Shown here: positions 26,745 through 38,168 of the stretch, one piece after another
Numbering within the stretch: position 1 is the first letter of the stretch
Layout: every line of letters starts with the position of its first letter
Assembly: GCA_018417955.1 (NCBI GenBank)
Contig: JACTVC010000010.1
Location: 1,066,763-1,130,762 of the forward strand
Direction: 5' to 3'
DNA length: 64,000 nt
DNA from: Laccaria trichodermophora
Taxonomy: Eukaryota; Basidiomycota; Agaricomycetes; Agaricales; Hydnangiaceae
The notes under the pieces: generated by a model
What the model was told of the DNA's origin: nothing
The model's input: the letters and a program-made list of their open reading frames with translations, nothing else
The model's database searches: none
Translations under genes and position numbers: made by a program

Positions 26745-27960
26745 CTAGAGCGGTCCCTACGTTTCGGATGTAATAAATAGAGATAAGTATGACCTTGGGG
26801 AGGTACGTTTTGATGGCAAGCCCAACCATACAACATGCTGTACAGTCCAGGTAATAAAATAGAGATATGACCTTGGGGAGGTATGCTTTGATGGCAAGCC
26901 CAACCACACAACATGCTGTACAGTCTAGAGCGGTCTACTACGTTTCAGATGTAATAAAATAGAGATATGACCTTGGGGAGGTACAGTCGCGGACAAACAA
27001 AGTCAACAAAAAATATCAAAGTTTACCAAATTCTTCGAAAATAGTCTTAATCGACGTGGATTGATGAGACGATTCCAACAATACCAATTTCATCAAATTT
27101 TATCGAGCCGTTCCCTCATAAACTTCCAAATAAGGTTTTTGGCCCTCAAAATTTGGCAGGACCGTGAGAATTGGTCTAAAAATCATGAAAAATAGTGCAA
27201 TCGACTGCTTTTGATGAGAGGCAAATGATCCTGTAATATTGGAAGGTTCTGTCGAGCCGTTTTGGCTAAATAAATTCGAAAAGAATGACCTAAAATAGAA
27301 ATTGATCGGTAATCAGGGCCCGCTCGGTGCCTTTCGGAGACCCTTAAGTCTTAGTTGAAGAGTGTTTACCGGAATTACAGTGGCCAAAGGCGCCGCTGCT
27401 GACACAAATCATTTTCAGAAATTCAACTCCATCGTGAGCCACTTTGAGGTAAATTTGGTCACCTAGGACCCTGAATTGGGGCTACATATTTCGAAAAATT
27501 TGACCAAAAATTTGGCGGAACACATCCGCTCGTGGGAAAAACTTCAAAGGTGTGTTTTTCGACGTATTTCGACGAGCTGATCAAGATTCTGAAAAAATAT
27601 TGCCGAAATATTGGCTGGGGGCCGAGATATCAAATTTGTTGTCTTTGTTTGTCCGCGACGGTAGGTACATAGAATGTCATTGGTTTTGGTCAAAATTTTG
27701 GCCAATTTAATGGCTCGTGGGAAAAACTTCTAAGATGTGTTTTTCGACGTATTTCGTCGAGTTGATCACAATTCTGAAGTCAAATTGCCGAAATTTTCAT
27801 TGGTTGCCAAGTTATAAAAATTGTCGACTTTGTCTGTCCGCGACTGTACGCTTTGATGGCAAGCCCAACCACACAACTTGCTGTACAGTCTAGAGCGGTC
27901 TACTACGTTTCGGATGTAATAAAAAGGATATATGACCTTGGGGGCCAGTACGACGGATTA
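26745..27960. repeat. About 105-bp tandem repeat, interrupted by a mariner-like element
   Basis: Three or more units share the order TCTAGAGCGGTC, a TACGTTTCGGATGTAATAAA block, ATGACCTTGGGGAGGTA, TTTGATGGCAAGCCCAACCA and ATGCTGTACAG. The third unit is split at 26983/27847 by the insertion listed next, so repeats resume at 27849. Non-coding. Confidence 0.75.
26984..27846. mobile_element. Mariner-like MITE, with duplicated right end
   Basis: The termini are inverted: CAGTCGCGGACAAACAAAG at the left and its near complement at 27825-27846. They are flanked by TA on both sides (26982-26983, 27847-27848). The insertion interrupts a tandem unit, and the neighbouring intact unit (GGGGAGGTACGTTTTGATGG) shows the empty site with a single TA. 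A second copy of the right end stops at 27661, followed by TA, and the last roughly 180 bp (27664-27846) repeat the preceding segment imperfectly. No transposase is encoded. Confidence 0.85.
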
Positions 27961-28697
27961 CATAAATATGACCGTGGAAATAGACCTTGACAAGCAAGGT
28001 AATCTAAGCGAGTATCCAGCTTATATAACATAAAATAAACCTAAAAGCAGGAAATAAACCCTTAATCTCGCAAATTTAAGCCGAGTATCCAGTATCTCGC
28101 TTTCCTGCGGCTCGCAAACACTTACGGGACGCACTGCCGCAGCTCAGCGAAGTGTTCTGCAGGTTGCTTGCTTGTGTTGTTGCACGCTGTGTCGATATCG
28201 TGAGGTTCGAGTCCTCCCTTCCTCCTCTTCCCTTTTTCTTTTTTCTTTTTCTTTTTCTTTTCTTTTTTAGCCCACAAACACCGGTATCCGGCCAAATCTT
28301 TCAAACCTCAGACCAACCTCAACCTCATCCGCGGTAATCCTCTGCCCTGGTTCATACTTGATCATCCTCCCCCACCTGCTCATCAAAGGCCTGCTCATCT
28401 TCCTCATCGATCCTCTATACACGAATTTGGCCAGCCTAGTATATATTTGGCGAGAACGGCCATTTACTCAAAAATACACCACAATGCAACCATCATGCAT
28501 GTATTAATCACGACCAAGTTCACATCCATCACATCCATTTCACCGCTATCAAGCCGAATAGCTAACGAAGCTCGAGGTTGATGCAGTATTTCAAGCAACT
28601 TCAACGCCCGTGTTTTTGATTTCATCCAGTTCCTCATTATTTGCATCAATAAGTGTACTGAAGTGCTCAGCAAGCTCCCCCACCAGCCCCTCACACA
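27961..28697. other. Spacer with tRNA-like sequence and pyrimidine run
   Basis: CAGCTCAGCGA (28141-28151) resembles an A box and GAGGTTCGAGTCCTC (28201-28215) is a strong B box/T-arm, followed by C/T-rich sequence and T runs that could end Pol III transcription. No acceptor stem pairs, so a tRNA pseudogene or SINE head is likelier than a tRNA gene. The rest to 28697 is the upstream region of the PLC-like gene. Confidence 0.4.
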
Positions 28698-30801
28698 ATG
28701 CTCCTCCACCTCCACCTCTGCACACTCTTCCTAGCTCTCTCCCCACTAGCTTCCCTCGCAGCGCCACCTTCCTACGACCACCCTTCAAAAACAGTCCTAT
28801 CCCAAGCCGCCTTATCCGACATCCTACTCCGGGGCTTACCCATCCTGGGTTCGTCGCTTTCAATCCTCCCCTTAACTTAGCTGATAAATCCTACGTAGGA
28901 TCCGACAATGGATGCTCGAAAACACTTAAAACATGCGACTGGATGGCCAAGATCCCCGACAACACTCCACTGGTCCGGATGAACCTCCCAGGGACACACG
29001 ATGCCTCTACCTGTCCTTCCCTCCCCTCTCTGCCATCTTCCTACATAGCTAACCTCGCTACTAGGGAACTACTCAGCCACAACACAAGCCTCTCTCACTC
29101 GGTACACAGGCCCGTAAGCTTTCTCCCTCGCTCCCCGTTTCTGTTATGTGACTCACCCCCAGGCAGCCTCCCACCCGCCTACCTCTTCCGATGTCAAGAA
29201 CGCTCGCTCCTTCAAGCTCTTAACGACGGTATACGCGTGCTCGACCTCCGTTTCGCTTATAATCCCGGTAATGATACCATTGGGTTTTACCACTGTAAGC
29301 CCTTCCCCTCTTCTCCCCACTCTGGACTTACACGTGTATGAAGCTGCAGCACTGTTGGCACCCACCACAACTATGATCGACGTCTTTTTTGGGTTGTATC
29401 AATGGTTAAACAAACGCCCTACCGAAGCGGTACTGGTGTCGATCAACCATGAAAGCGGGACTGGTACTCCATACGACGCCAAGATCCAGGAGATGGTGTA
29501 TGATATCATCAACAGCGATATTGGGAACAAATATTGGGTTCAAACAACCGGGAGTGTACGTTCTCTTCTTCTCTTCTACTTTGACTTTGTGGTGATCAAG
29601 GGGAAAATATAGCTAGGAACGCTTGGACAAGCCCGAGGAAAACTAACCCTTCTCCAGCGATTCACATTCGACTTCTTACCCGCGTACAAAACCAAACGTA
29701 TCGGTATCCAACTCGACCCGAGTCAATGGACGGATAACGGCAAGGCTATTGAGTTGGTGTATAACGCTGACAAGGGACTGACCGCCTTTATCGAAGTTTG
29801 TCTCCGCCCCCTTCCTTCCTTCTTCATCTGAAACTAACCTTTTCCTGGTAGGACTACTACGACTCCTCCCTCCCACTCACATCCACACCCTCCCAGTTCA
29901 TTGAAGATAAATTCGGCGTAACGACGGCCCACCTTGGTAATGCGACCCTGTTTAACCTGGATCAGCTGTATATCTCGTTTGCGAGCGCTGCTGCGATTGT
30001 AACAGGTGTGGTTAAGGTGGATATGACGCCTAGGGTGGGTTGTGGCTTTTGCTTCGATTTCTTTTGCATTTGCTTCTGTCTTGGTTTCGTGGTTCTTCCT
30101 CCCTCTTGTTGTTTTTTCTTTCTCGATTCTTCTTCCTCCCTCGATTCTTCTCCCCTCTTTTCTTCAAATTCCCTAGTTTTTTTACTCTCTCCCCTCTCCC
30201 ATCTTCATGTGCCTTTCCCTACGTACTGTTTTACCTTTCCCTACGTACTGTTTTACCTTTTCTTCCTTACCATTTTACCTTCTCTTCCTTCCTTGATTTC
30301 CTCCCCCTTCCATGCTTCCTCTCTGACTTTTGCGTTTTCTCTCCGTCTCTCGATTTTTTTTTATGTTCCCTTCTTTCTCGGTCTTCTTTCTCCCGTCTTG
30401 GTTCTTCTCCTCCTCTTTCATCCTCTCCTCCCCTCTCGAATTCTTCTCCTCTATTTTCCTACCTGATTTCTTCCTCCCTCCTCCTTTTGTCAGCATACTG
30501 ACATAAACCCAAAGATGTTTGCCATTGGGAACGACACTGACACTCCAGGGATGAACCAGAAGTTGCTACCGTGGTTAAAGGCGAGGAAGGGCAGCAGGTT
30601 TGGCATCATTAGTGAGTCTTTACTTCTTTCTTGAACTTTCGAACGTCCTTCTTGCCCTTGTCAGCTTTCTTCTCGCTGTGTTTTTTAAATGTCCTTTCTG
30701 CGTTTTATTACACTTCAATCAATACTAAGCTGACACATTGAACAGTGCTCGACTTCTACGATGCCGTTCCGGGGCTCGTGGAGGCTGTTATTGGCCTTTG
30801 A
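28698..30801 (+). CDS. Secreted PLC-like phosphodiesterase (PI-PLC X-domain fold), copy 1
   Basis: Nine exons: 28698-28848, 28899-29012, 29049-29113, about 29163-29294, 29344-29555, 29613-29795, 29852-30034, 30494-30611, 30746-30801. The protein starts with a signal peptide (MLLHLHLCTLFLALSPLASLA). LVRMNLPGTHDAST carries the first catalytic His of the PI-PLC X fold; RCQERSLLQALNDGIRVLDLR and ALLVSIN-type strands (EAVLVSINHES) follow. The second His lies in FYHC. Such enzymes cleave phosphodiester bonds, classically in phosphatidylinositol or its glycan anchors; the fungal secreted group is largely untested. The acceptor before RCQER does not fit phase perfectly, so that junction is uncertain, and the 36-nt intron at 29013 may be retained. 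Intron 7 is a 459-nt pyrimidine tract. Paralogous to the gene at 51858-54220. Confidence 0.8.
30035..30493 (+). repeat. Pyrimidine-rich intron of PLC copy 1
   Basis: After about 40 nt the intron is almost only C and T on the coding strand, with short TTCCTTCC, TCTTCTTCCTCC and ACGTACTGTTTTACCTT repeats, ending TTTTGTCAG. It is eight times longer than the neighbouring introns. Frames of about 150 codons that cross it in this region are low-complexity artefacts. Confidence 0.75.
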
Positions 30802-33800
30802 CAGACGGAAGGTGCTAAAAACATATATACAGTGACCTAGGAAAAAATGGCATTACGGACGCCAACCTCAAACGTTAACACGTACAGGCGTTACTCACGA
30901 TGAAGCTGCTTAATGAAGTAATTTTTCTTGCGACCACTGTCTGCCAGAATGGCGGGCTCTTTCTTCAAGTGCACTGACACTGAATTGCCTCCTTTTGCCT
31001 CTATACCTGTCAGAGACGACACTGGGTTTCGATCCTGCGCCAGAAGTAGTCCACAACGCCCCCATTCAGATTCTGCATTCTCTTCAACTTGCGGCTTGAT
31101 CACAGTTTCGACCGCGGACTCGTCATATTACAGTGGTCACCTATGTAATTTTCCGATTCGGACTTGCAGACTCGCGATCGCTGCCCGCGAAATCATGAAC
31201 ATTGTCTAGCGAGGGTAAGTCCACCCCTGCTAGCAAATCCGAAAGGAGGTCGTTCATCACGCCTGCAAAGCTTCAGATGAGGGTTTGCTCGTCGAAGGAC
31301 ATAATTTCGATGCGGCAAGGATGGTGGGGATGCCAAAAACCTTCATCTCACTTTGTAAGAGAGTCGTCTAAAAAAGGATCTTCTTAAATCTCAGATCTTA
31401 AATAATGTGCACAGACAAAAGGATGACGCCCACCCGCGTGAACCATTCCGCACCGAACGCTACCTCCATACGCGATCTGAGCTGCCATCGTCAAAGACTT
31501 TCCTGACACATTCCGCAGCATGGAGAAAGTTCTCTGTTCTCAATTCTGCTGACGTTCAGGAAAGCCTTCTATAGACGTCTTGGTCGCTAAGATCTTGAGG
31601 CGACGTCTGCGTTTTGGCAGAAAGCCATATCCCACGACGGTGTGTCGGTTTTTAAAGTCCTCACCGATATCTACATGGTAACCGCCTCACAGCATTGCAA
31701 TAGTATGAGACTGCGGCGCCTGGTTGTTGGCCGAGTGTCGCGGTTTCAACGAACGGATGCAACAGAACAGCTGTCACGACAGGTCCAGGTTCGGCGAAAA
31801 AGAAACGATCTTTTTATATTCCGATGCAAGTCAACGCAAGCCGTCGAGAAGAGCTCATCTTCAGTTGAGTGTGTCACCTGAAGAAAGCTGGATCGTGGTT
31901 CAAGTACTTATAGCCCATCTAGATCTTTGAACCTTGCGAGTAATGAAGATCGTGAAAATCGATCAGAAGTCAACTGGGCAGGAGTATACCCTGTTAAGCG
32001 CTTAGAAGCAGACAATCTTGAAATGAAGGCCAATTTGCGGCATCCAAAACGACATCATTGAATAGAGAAGACATACATAGTCCAAAAAACCCAGCGCCCT
32101 GGACGGCGAAGTAGCCATTGCGTATACCGCATGTAATGCTGGCGTGTGTGAGCAAGACGCGAGGCAAAAGCCCTGCAAAAGCTTCTGGTCAATCGTGTGA
32201 CTGCATCATGCCATCACTGCCATAAACGGCCGTCCTCAAGGCAAAACGCAGTGAGAAGTACTCAAACATTGTGGGGAAGGAACGACTAATCAGGCGCCTC
32301 GCGATCAGGGATTATTCATTTCTGGCAGTTGGTAAGCGCTCGTTAAGTGATTGATATCGGAGACGCTAATCGATGGTACTACTTACCCAAAAGCGTGAAG
32401 GACTTGTGAATCGCAGACGGACAATAGCATCTTGAGACCCTTATCCGCGCACTTCTCAGTCTAAACTTATTCCTTCACAGAATGTTGGTATGCGCCCTGG
32501 CATACGCTCACGATCTAGGAGACTTGATCCTCTTCGTTTGGAGCCGGGGTTGCACCTTGCTTCACGTTTGGGATCTGACATTGGTATGTCATAGTCATAT
32601 CTCGATTCCTGACTGTTTTATGGCCAACCCCTGGAAACACCGGGACCAATTGCTTGTGGGCAGAACATCAGCAAAACGTCCAATTGCACTTTGGCAACTT
32701 AGACTTTGATGTTGGGAACTTTGAGTAACTATTTCTACTTTACAGTCAACTTTCACTTCGGAAACACATCTTTGACTTTGGTGTCTACTCTTTTAACTAC
32801 TTTGACACTTTGGAATTGCAACTTTGAAAGACGCTACAAATCAGATTTTATGTTATCGTGAATTGATTATAATAGTCCTGTAGATAAAGGCTACAGCTTC
32901 GAGCGCTACTTAAGCACCTTTCAAGTCCTTAACGAAAGGTCGCGATGCCAGTGCATACGCATTCGATAAGCCCTCCGGCAGCAGGCCATTCTGACAATTA
33001 AACTCACCATCGAGCTGGACAGTACCAACATTCCACACAATGACTTCTCGCGTCACTGGGCAAGCGACAGAGTACGAAGCGGAAGTATTGCAATACACGT
33101 CTCGTTGACAATGGGCTGGGACGAGAGAGTATTAGTATCTCATCAGATGATGATCTGTGCTAACGTACCTTTCCTGCAAAGCCTGTGCGTTTGCGACCAT
33201 CTATCGACAGGCCTACACATCCAATATGGGTTCATCGCGGTTGCCATCGAATAGCCTCTGGCTGGACATTGGATAATGGCGTGCGCCGCAATTGGCGGCC
33301 AAAACGCTATACAATATAAAATAAGTGTTAGAGGACGCACAGACTACCGCGTAAATGAAATCCTGCAACCGACGAATGCAATGAACACATCTGCAGTTGA
33401 GAGTAACAGACGTTCTTGTGATGCCCATCCGTTTTCGTCCAAGTTGAACTGCCCGGCCCTCATGAGAATGACGTGATCACACGTTCGCGTGACCTTGGTT
33501 CAAGTTGGTGCAGCAATTTTCGCGCCCTTTCTTACTTCTCCCCACCACCATCTCGATTCCCCAGTCTTGATACCTCTTTCAACCTTGGGAATACGAAGTC
33601 AACATGCGTTGAAAATGACCAGCTGGCATCGATTGGAGCAGTCGGCTACGTCACGTAAGTGATTCTTTTTCTCGACGTCGCTCGTCACTTAGGCCCTCCT
33701 CTAGTACTTAGTTCGTTCATCACGCGTATTTCCTCCCTCTCAGAATACTAACGCCCCTCCCCCCTTAGCTGGTGAATGCCTCAGGTGATTCTCAACATTC

Positions 33801-35167
33801 TACGAGGTTCACGCATTGCAAACGATGAAGCGTCGGTTGGAGCGGTCACAGCTACGTCACGTACAGAATTCTTTCTCTCCTCCATGTCGGTTAATTGGGC
33901 GCCCTACACCCCGCTCGCCCCTTCGTCGCACGTATATCCTCCTCTCTCCCTCATAATTGTAACGCCCCTCTCCCCTCAGCCGACGAATACCGCAAGACTA
34001 TATTGAATGAGACGACGTACAGTCCTCAAAAATTCCAGACGTTACCATCAAGGACATTCACCATTCTATGAGGTCCACGCGGATACATCCACTATTTCCT
34101 TGTCTCCTCCTACCAACATTAGCAACAAGTAAACAATAAACAACCGATGTGTTTCTGGTTCGCGTCCTCCCTCTAGCCTTCATCGCCTGCTCACCTTTGA
34201 TCCGGCGCAACCGTGTAAGTTTTTTCCCCCATCTCCCTCGTGGATGGGTCATTGATTTCCCTTCTCTTCTAATATAGTTTTTGTCGCCGGTCTAGCCTTT
34301 CGTTGTGAGCATGGAAGGATAGAGCATTGGTATGTGCCGTTTCACCCTCATCCTCACGTCACGCGATCTTACTGCTCCTCTAGACCGCCAAACGAACTCC
34401 ATAGGATGGCGGTAGCTGGCAAATCGAGTAGCGGTGACTGGATGTAGGCGAGAAGTTTCTGAATTAGTGTCTAGCTAGGCCTTCATCCAGAACACATCTA
34501 CTGTACATTCTCTGTATTAGATACTGAACATCAATGCTATAACCTTCTTCTGTTTCATGTCGTGCTTGAGATTCAAAGTTACTAAATAAGTTGATCAAAG
34601 TGCCCAAGCAAAGATGCCAAAGTGCTACGGAAAGATGTATTTGAAAGATGTTTTTCAACTTTGGAAAGTAGTTCAACAACTTTCAAAGTTGTTGTACCTT
34701 ACTTTCCAAAGTTGTCGAACTTTGGCGACTTTGGCGACTTTACAACTTTGCAAAGTTGCGAAAGTTGCCCAAAGTTCAGTTGGACGTTTTCCTGATGAAG
34801 AAGAAACGTAGTGAACTTCCCGGGCTACCCCAGCATGCGCCTCGCTCGTGGCGGTCATTTGTGACCGCTAGGAATGCATAAATGAGACTCACGAGGGGAC
34901 GAAATTGCGATCCTGGGCGCTGTCCTCGTAAGAACAATCCTCACCTCTGAAGCTCCACCATAATTCCTTAGCACCCAGCTCTGAGGGTAATTTTGTTCCG
35001 ACACCTGAGCTGCTCCTCATTTCGACACATTTTGCCAGTCTTGTTCATACGTCACTTCCGAACACCAAGATGTCTATGGAGGTTTTACCGCCTGAGAGCC
35101 CCCTCGGGTGTAAGCGTACCATTTGGCCACTCAGTAGATGCCACTGACCTCGTATTCCATGGCACAG
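30802..35167. other. 4.4 kb gene-poor region
   Basis: No frame resembles a known protein and none exceeds 100 codons. Features seen: an imperfect duplication of about 190 bp (33630-33820 against 33825-34010; shared CTACGTCACGTA, CTAACGCCCCTC and CCCCTTAG-like words), and two stretches rich in AACTTTG/CAAAGTT words (32690-32830, 34640-34780). From about 34850 the sequence resembles that upstream of the second GTPase copy. Possibly old, eroded genes. Confidence 0.4.
34640..34780. repeat. CAAAGTT/AACTTTG palindromic simple repeat
   Basis: The heptamer CAAAGTT and its complement AACTTTG alternate many times, giving TTTCAAAGTTGTTG and GCAACTTTGCAAAGTTGCG palindromes. A looser run lies at 32690-32830. 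It can fold into hairpins. No coding role. Confidence 0.6.
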
Positions 35168-36763
35168 CACCGCATCATCTCTGGCGGCGCGGCAGGGAAT
35201 GTCATGACGAGGAAGAAGAATTTTACCATTATCCTCGTTGGTGCGTCCCGCTTTTCATGATCAGATCCTTCAATCCAGTCTCTTATTGTTGCAATGAAAA
35301 GGCGAGACCGGAACTGGCAAGACAAGTTTCCTATCTCTCCTTGTCAACGTACTAGCAGGCAAATCACCAGCAAATACAACCTGGAACCATATGATGTCAC
35401 CAATGAGTACGGTGGAGGGCAAAATCACAGCCAAACGAAGACCGCCAAGGTCTATGAATTCACGAGCTTGAATAATGTATGCGTGACCGTGCTCGACACT
35501 CCTGGCCTTGCCGACACACGAGGTATTCAGAAGGACAAGGAACACAAAGAGAGCATCACCACCGCTATTCGGGAAAATATTCCGGAGTTGACGGCGGTGA
35601 TCATTCTAGCCAATGGCACCAACCCACGCCTTGGTGTTGCCACTGACTATGCCATCACTACACTTTGTTCCATCTTCCCTTGGACTCTTGCCGAAAACAT
35701 CGGAATTTTGTTCACCAACGTCTCCAACCATCGCTTCTTGAACTTTGAGGTTAACACACTGCCCCTTCAGTTGCGAGGCGCCAAACATTTTTTAATGGAT
35801 AACCCGCTCGCGAGGCGGAAGAGTTACTTGAAAAATGCAAAGGCTGAGGCGGAGGGCGATACCGACGAGGACGACGAGGACATTGCAGAGGCCGAAGTCA
35901 GCGCAGGCCATCAAACGACGTTGAAGATGTTGGTTAAGATTTTTAATTGGATTGATGGTCTTCAGCCGCAAGCAACAAACGACATAACGTCGCTCTACGA
36001 TGCATCAATAGAGATCGAGTACAAAATTACCAACACGTTGTCCGGCATGACGCAACTCGCCGAAGCGAAAGATGTGCTTGATAAATTAGTCGAGGATTCC
36101 AATGAGACCGAGTTAGTAAGTCACTCAGAAGTCCTGACGCTGTGCACTCACCTGCGTTTGTAGACTGATTCTGGAGCGGCTAATTTCAAGAAGGTCATTC
36201 AAAAGGGAACGTGGACTCTCCAGAACAGCGATACGCGCAACACTACCTGCGAATTTCCACTTTGCTACACCAACTGCCACGAGAAATGTTCGGACGGCTT
36301 TACCCTCCTTGGACGTTGGAAATTGATTAAATGTCGCAAATTGGCCTATTATGGTGGTACTTGCATAGAGTGCAGCCACTCGATGAAGCATCATCTCCAA
36401 GGCAAGAAAGCTTGGTATGAGAAGTTGGAAAAGATAAATTGTATCGACGACGAGACGACCACAATCGCCGAAGTCCTGAAGACCATCGACACATGTAATG
36501 AGAATATCGAAGAGGCAACTGAGCAAATCGGCCGTCTCGCTGAGCAGTATTCCGAGCTTTCGCTTTCTGGATCCTTCTCTGGTCAAGTCGGGAAGTCGGT
36601 GAGGCTCATTGAGACACACCTGGAAAGCATTAGAAACAGATCGGACCCAGAGAGCGCCAAACGGATAGAAGAGAGCTTGAATGTGCTCAAGAAGCTCCGC
36701 CTGCTTGAGGATGCGGCGGAAGCGGCGCGTAAGAAGGTGTATCACCCAACTATCGCGGATTAA
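35168..36763 (+). pseudogene. AIG1-like GTPase, copy A (1-nt frameshift after the P-loop)
   Basis: Exons 35168-35240, 35302-36115 and 36164-36763. The first gives FTIILV joined to GETGTGKTSFLSLLVNVLAG, a Walker A/P-loop. One nucleotide is missing near 35365 relative to copy B. Downstream in the shifted frame come DTPGLADTRG (G3, Mg and gamma-phosphate) and the LFTNVS region (G4-like). A long helical part follows, then a Cys/His cluster (CEFPLCYTNCHEKC to CIECSHSMKHH) and a coiled-coil tail. Proteins of this type in Agaricomycetes resemble AIG1/GIMAP GTPases; their function is unknown. Upstream exons seem eroded. If the deletion is a sequencing error the gene could be intact. Confidence 0.7.
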
Positions 36764-37167
36764 CAGAGTCATCCTGCCTCCCCATGAGTCCAAGTCAATC
36801 GTCTTTGCAACTTCTCGATTACTGTCATGTCCCAGTAAGCGTGTAACCACGATACCAGGATGTTCATATCTCTTGCTTACTTCTGGTATTGTGATATTCA
36901 TTCCTTGTCCTCGGCCTTCGCCTGTGCGCTCTCCCTTCATTTTTGTTGTCATTTGGGTCATTGCTTGAAGCTGGTCTTGATGAACCATTTGATCTTTTCA
37001 ACTTGCTCCGTAGTGTTTCAAGCGGTACCAAGCTGTCTTGGAGCGATGCAGCATTTGCCACTGTGTTTTTCTGAGTGGTATGTCAAAAGATTATTTGTTC
37101 CGTTCGAGATCTATTCTGCGTTCAAAGGAGAATTTGAATTGATTGATGCTACACATGTTCATCGTTT
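36764..37167. other. Convergent 3' spacer between GTPase A and NAA10
   Basis: Both neighbours end here. Small frames only; no further gene. The equivalent spacer of the second module lies at 43175-43430. Confidence 0.4.
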
Positions 37168-37920
37168 CTAAGAATCTTTGAGCGAGAGACGCATCGAAAG
37201 AGCGTCTTCGCCGTCTCCATCTGTATCTTGAAGTCAGCTTTGACGGAAATAACGAGGGAGCCGCTCACAGTATTTATCCTCAACCTTGGCAACTTCAAAT
37301 CCTAACGTGTCGCGGTACAAAGCTATTGCAGCTTTGTTAGATTTTCGTACATGTAGCGAACAAAATGAGGCTTTGTAAATGTTAGCCATTGCTTCTTCTA
37401 CAGGACTGACGGGTTAGCGAAGGAGCAACAGCTATTGGAAACGCACGGGATAGAAGCATTAGCTTCTTTGCGAGCCCCAGCCGTCTATATGATCGTAGTA
37501 CCGATATCGAGTTGACATGTCCATGAATCGGTTCTCCTTCCTCCTCTGGCTCATCTCTGAAGAGAGGGACGTCAAAGCTGTCCATAAACAAGAATAACGA
37601 CGGTCAAACATCTTAGCAAGAACGTATCCAACAATTCGACCCTTATGATCTTCTGCAACGAAAGATATTTGCGGCCATGTCATAGCATGGTATATCCCTT
37701 GTGTAGAATGCCATCAGCATCAAAAAGGGAAAGAAGAAGAGGGCAGTACGAACAAAACTTCATCATGTAGTTCTCCGGGAGATTCTGCAAGTTCGTTGAC
37801 TGCATCCCCATAAGATCCTCGACCTATACTGAATGAAGTGTGAGCAAGCCTCTCATTTCTAGTAGGAAATTATCAAGGCGCGAGTAGTACCGGGCTTACC
37901 CTTGCCAGACGAATGTTCAT
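37168..37920 (-). CDS. NAA10: N-alpha-acetyltransferase 10 (NatA catalytic subunit Ard1/Naa10)
   Basis: The minus-strand gene has about six exons: MNIRLAR, VEDLMGMQSTNLQNLPENYM, MTWPQISFVAEDHKGRIVGY, EPEEEGEPIHGHVNSISV continuing into RSYRRLGLAKKLM, EEAMANIYKASFCSLHVRKS, and DGDGEDALSMRLSLKDS at the end. This is the full GNAT fold of Naa10, about 155 residues as in the family. RRLGLA is the acetyl-CoA pyrophosphate loop (R/QxxGxG/A) and LHVRKSNKAAIALY the conserved C-terminal helix. Naa10 with Naa15 acetylates Ser, Ala, Thr, Gly and Val N-termini co-translationally at the ribosome. The junction at the third exon (near YHAMTWPQ) could not be placed exactly. A broken copy lies at 43435-43990. 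Confidence 0.88.
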
Positions 37921-38168
37921 TTTGGAATAAGATATCTTTGTAGTCGTAGATTGAAAGCAGATGAACCAAAATTTGTGTGACAACCTGTTACAACGTGCCT
38001 CAAGGCTTCAAGTTCAAGTCGTTCTCATTCCCCCCTCGATTTGTTCTCCTTTTCTCTGTCAAAACTTCCACATTCCACAAGGACACCTTTTGCTTCAGCG
38101 GACGGATTTACGCGTCAAATAACGCTACGTTCGCAAAGTGCTAGTAAGGAAACTCTCCAACTTTGAGG

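Noticed and set aside
30008..30501. Two frames of about 150 codons, Ser/Phe/Leu-rich
   Set aside because: They lie in the pyrimidine-rich intron of PLC copy 1 and are low complexity.
37459..37683. Minus-strand frame reading EMSQRRKENRFMDMSTRYRY, also seen at 43620-43814
   Set aside because: It is a shifted frame across the NAA10 exon; its presence in both copies reflects the duplication.
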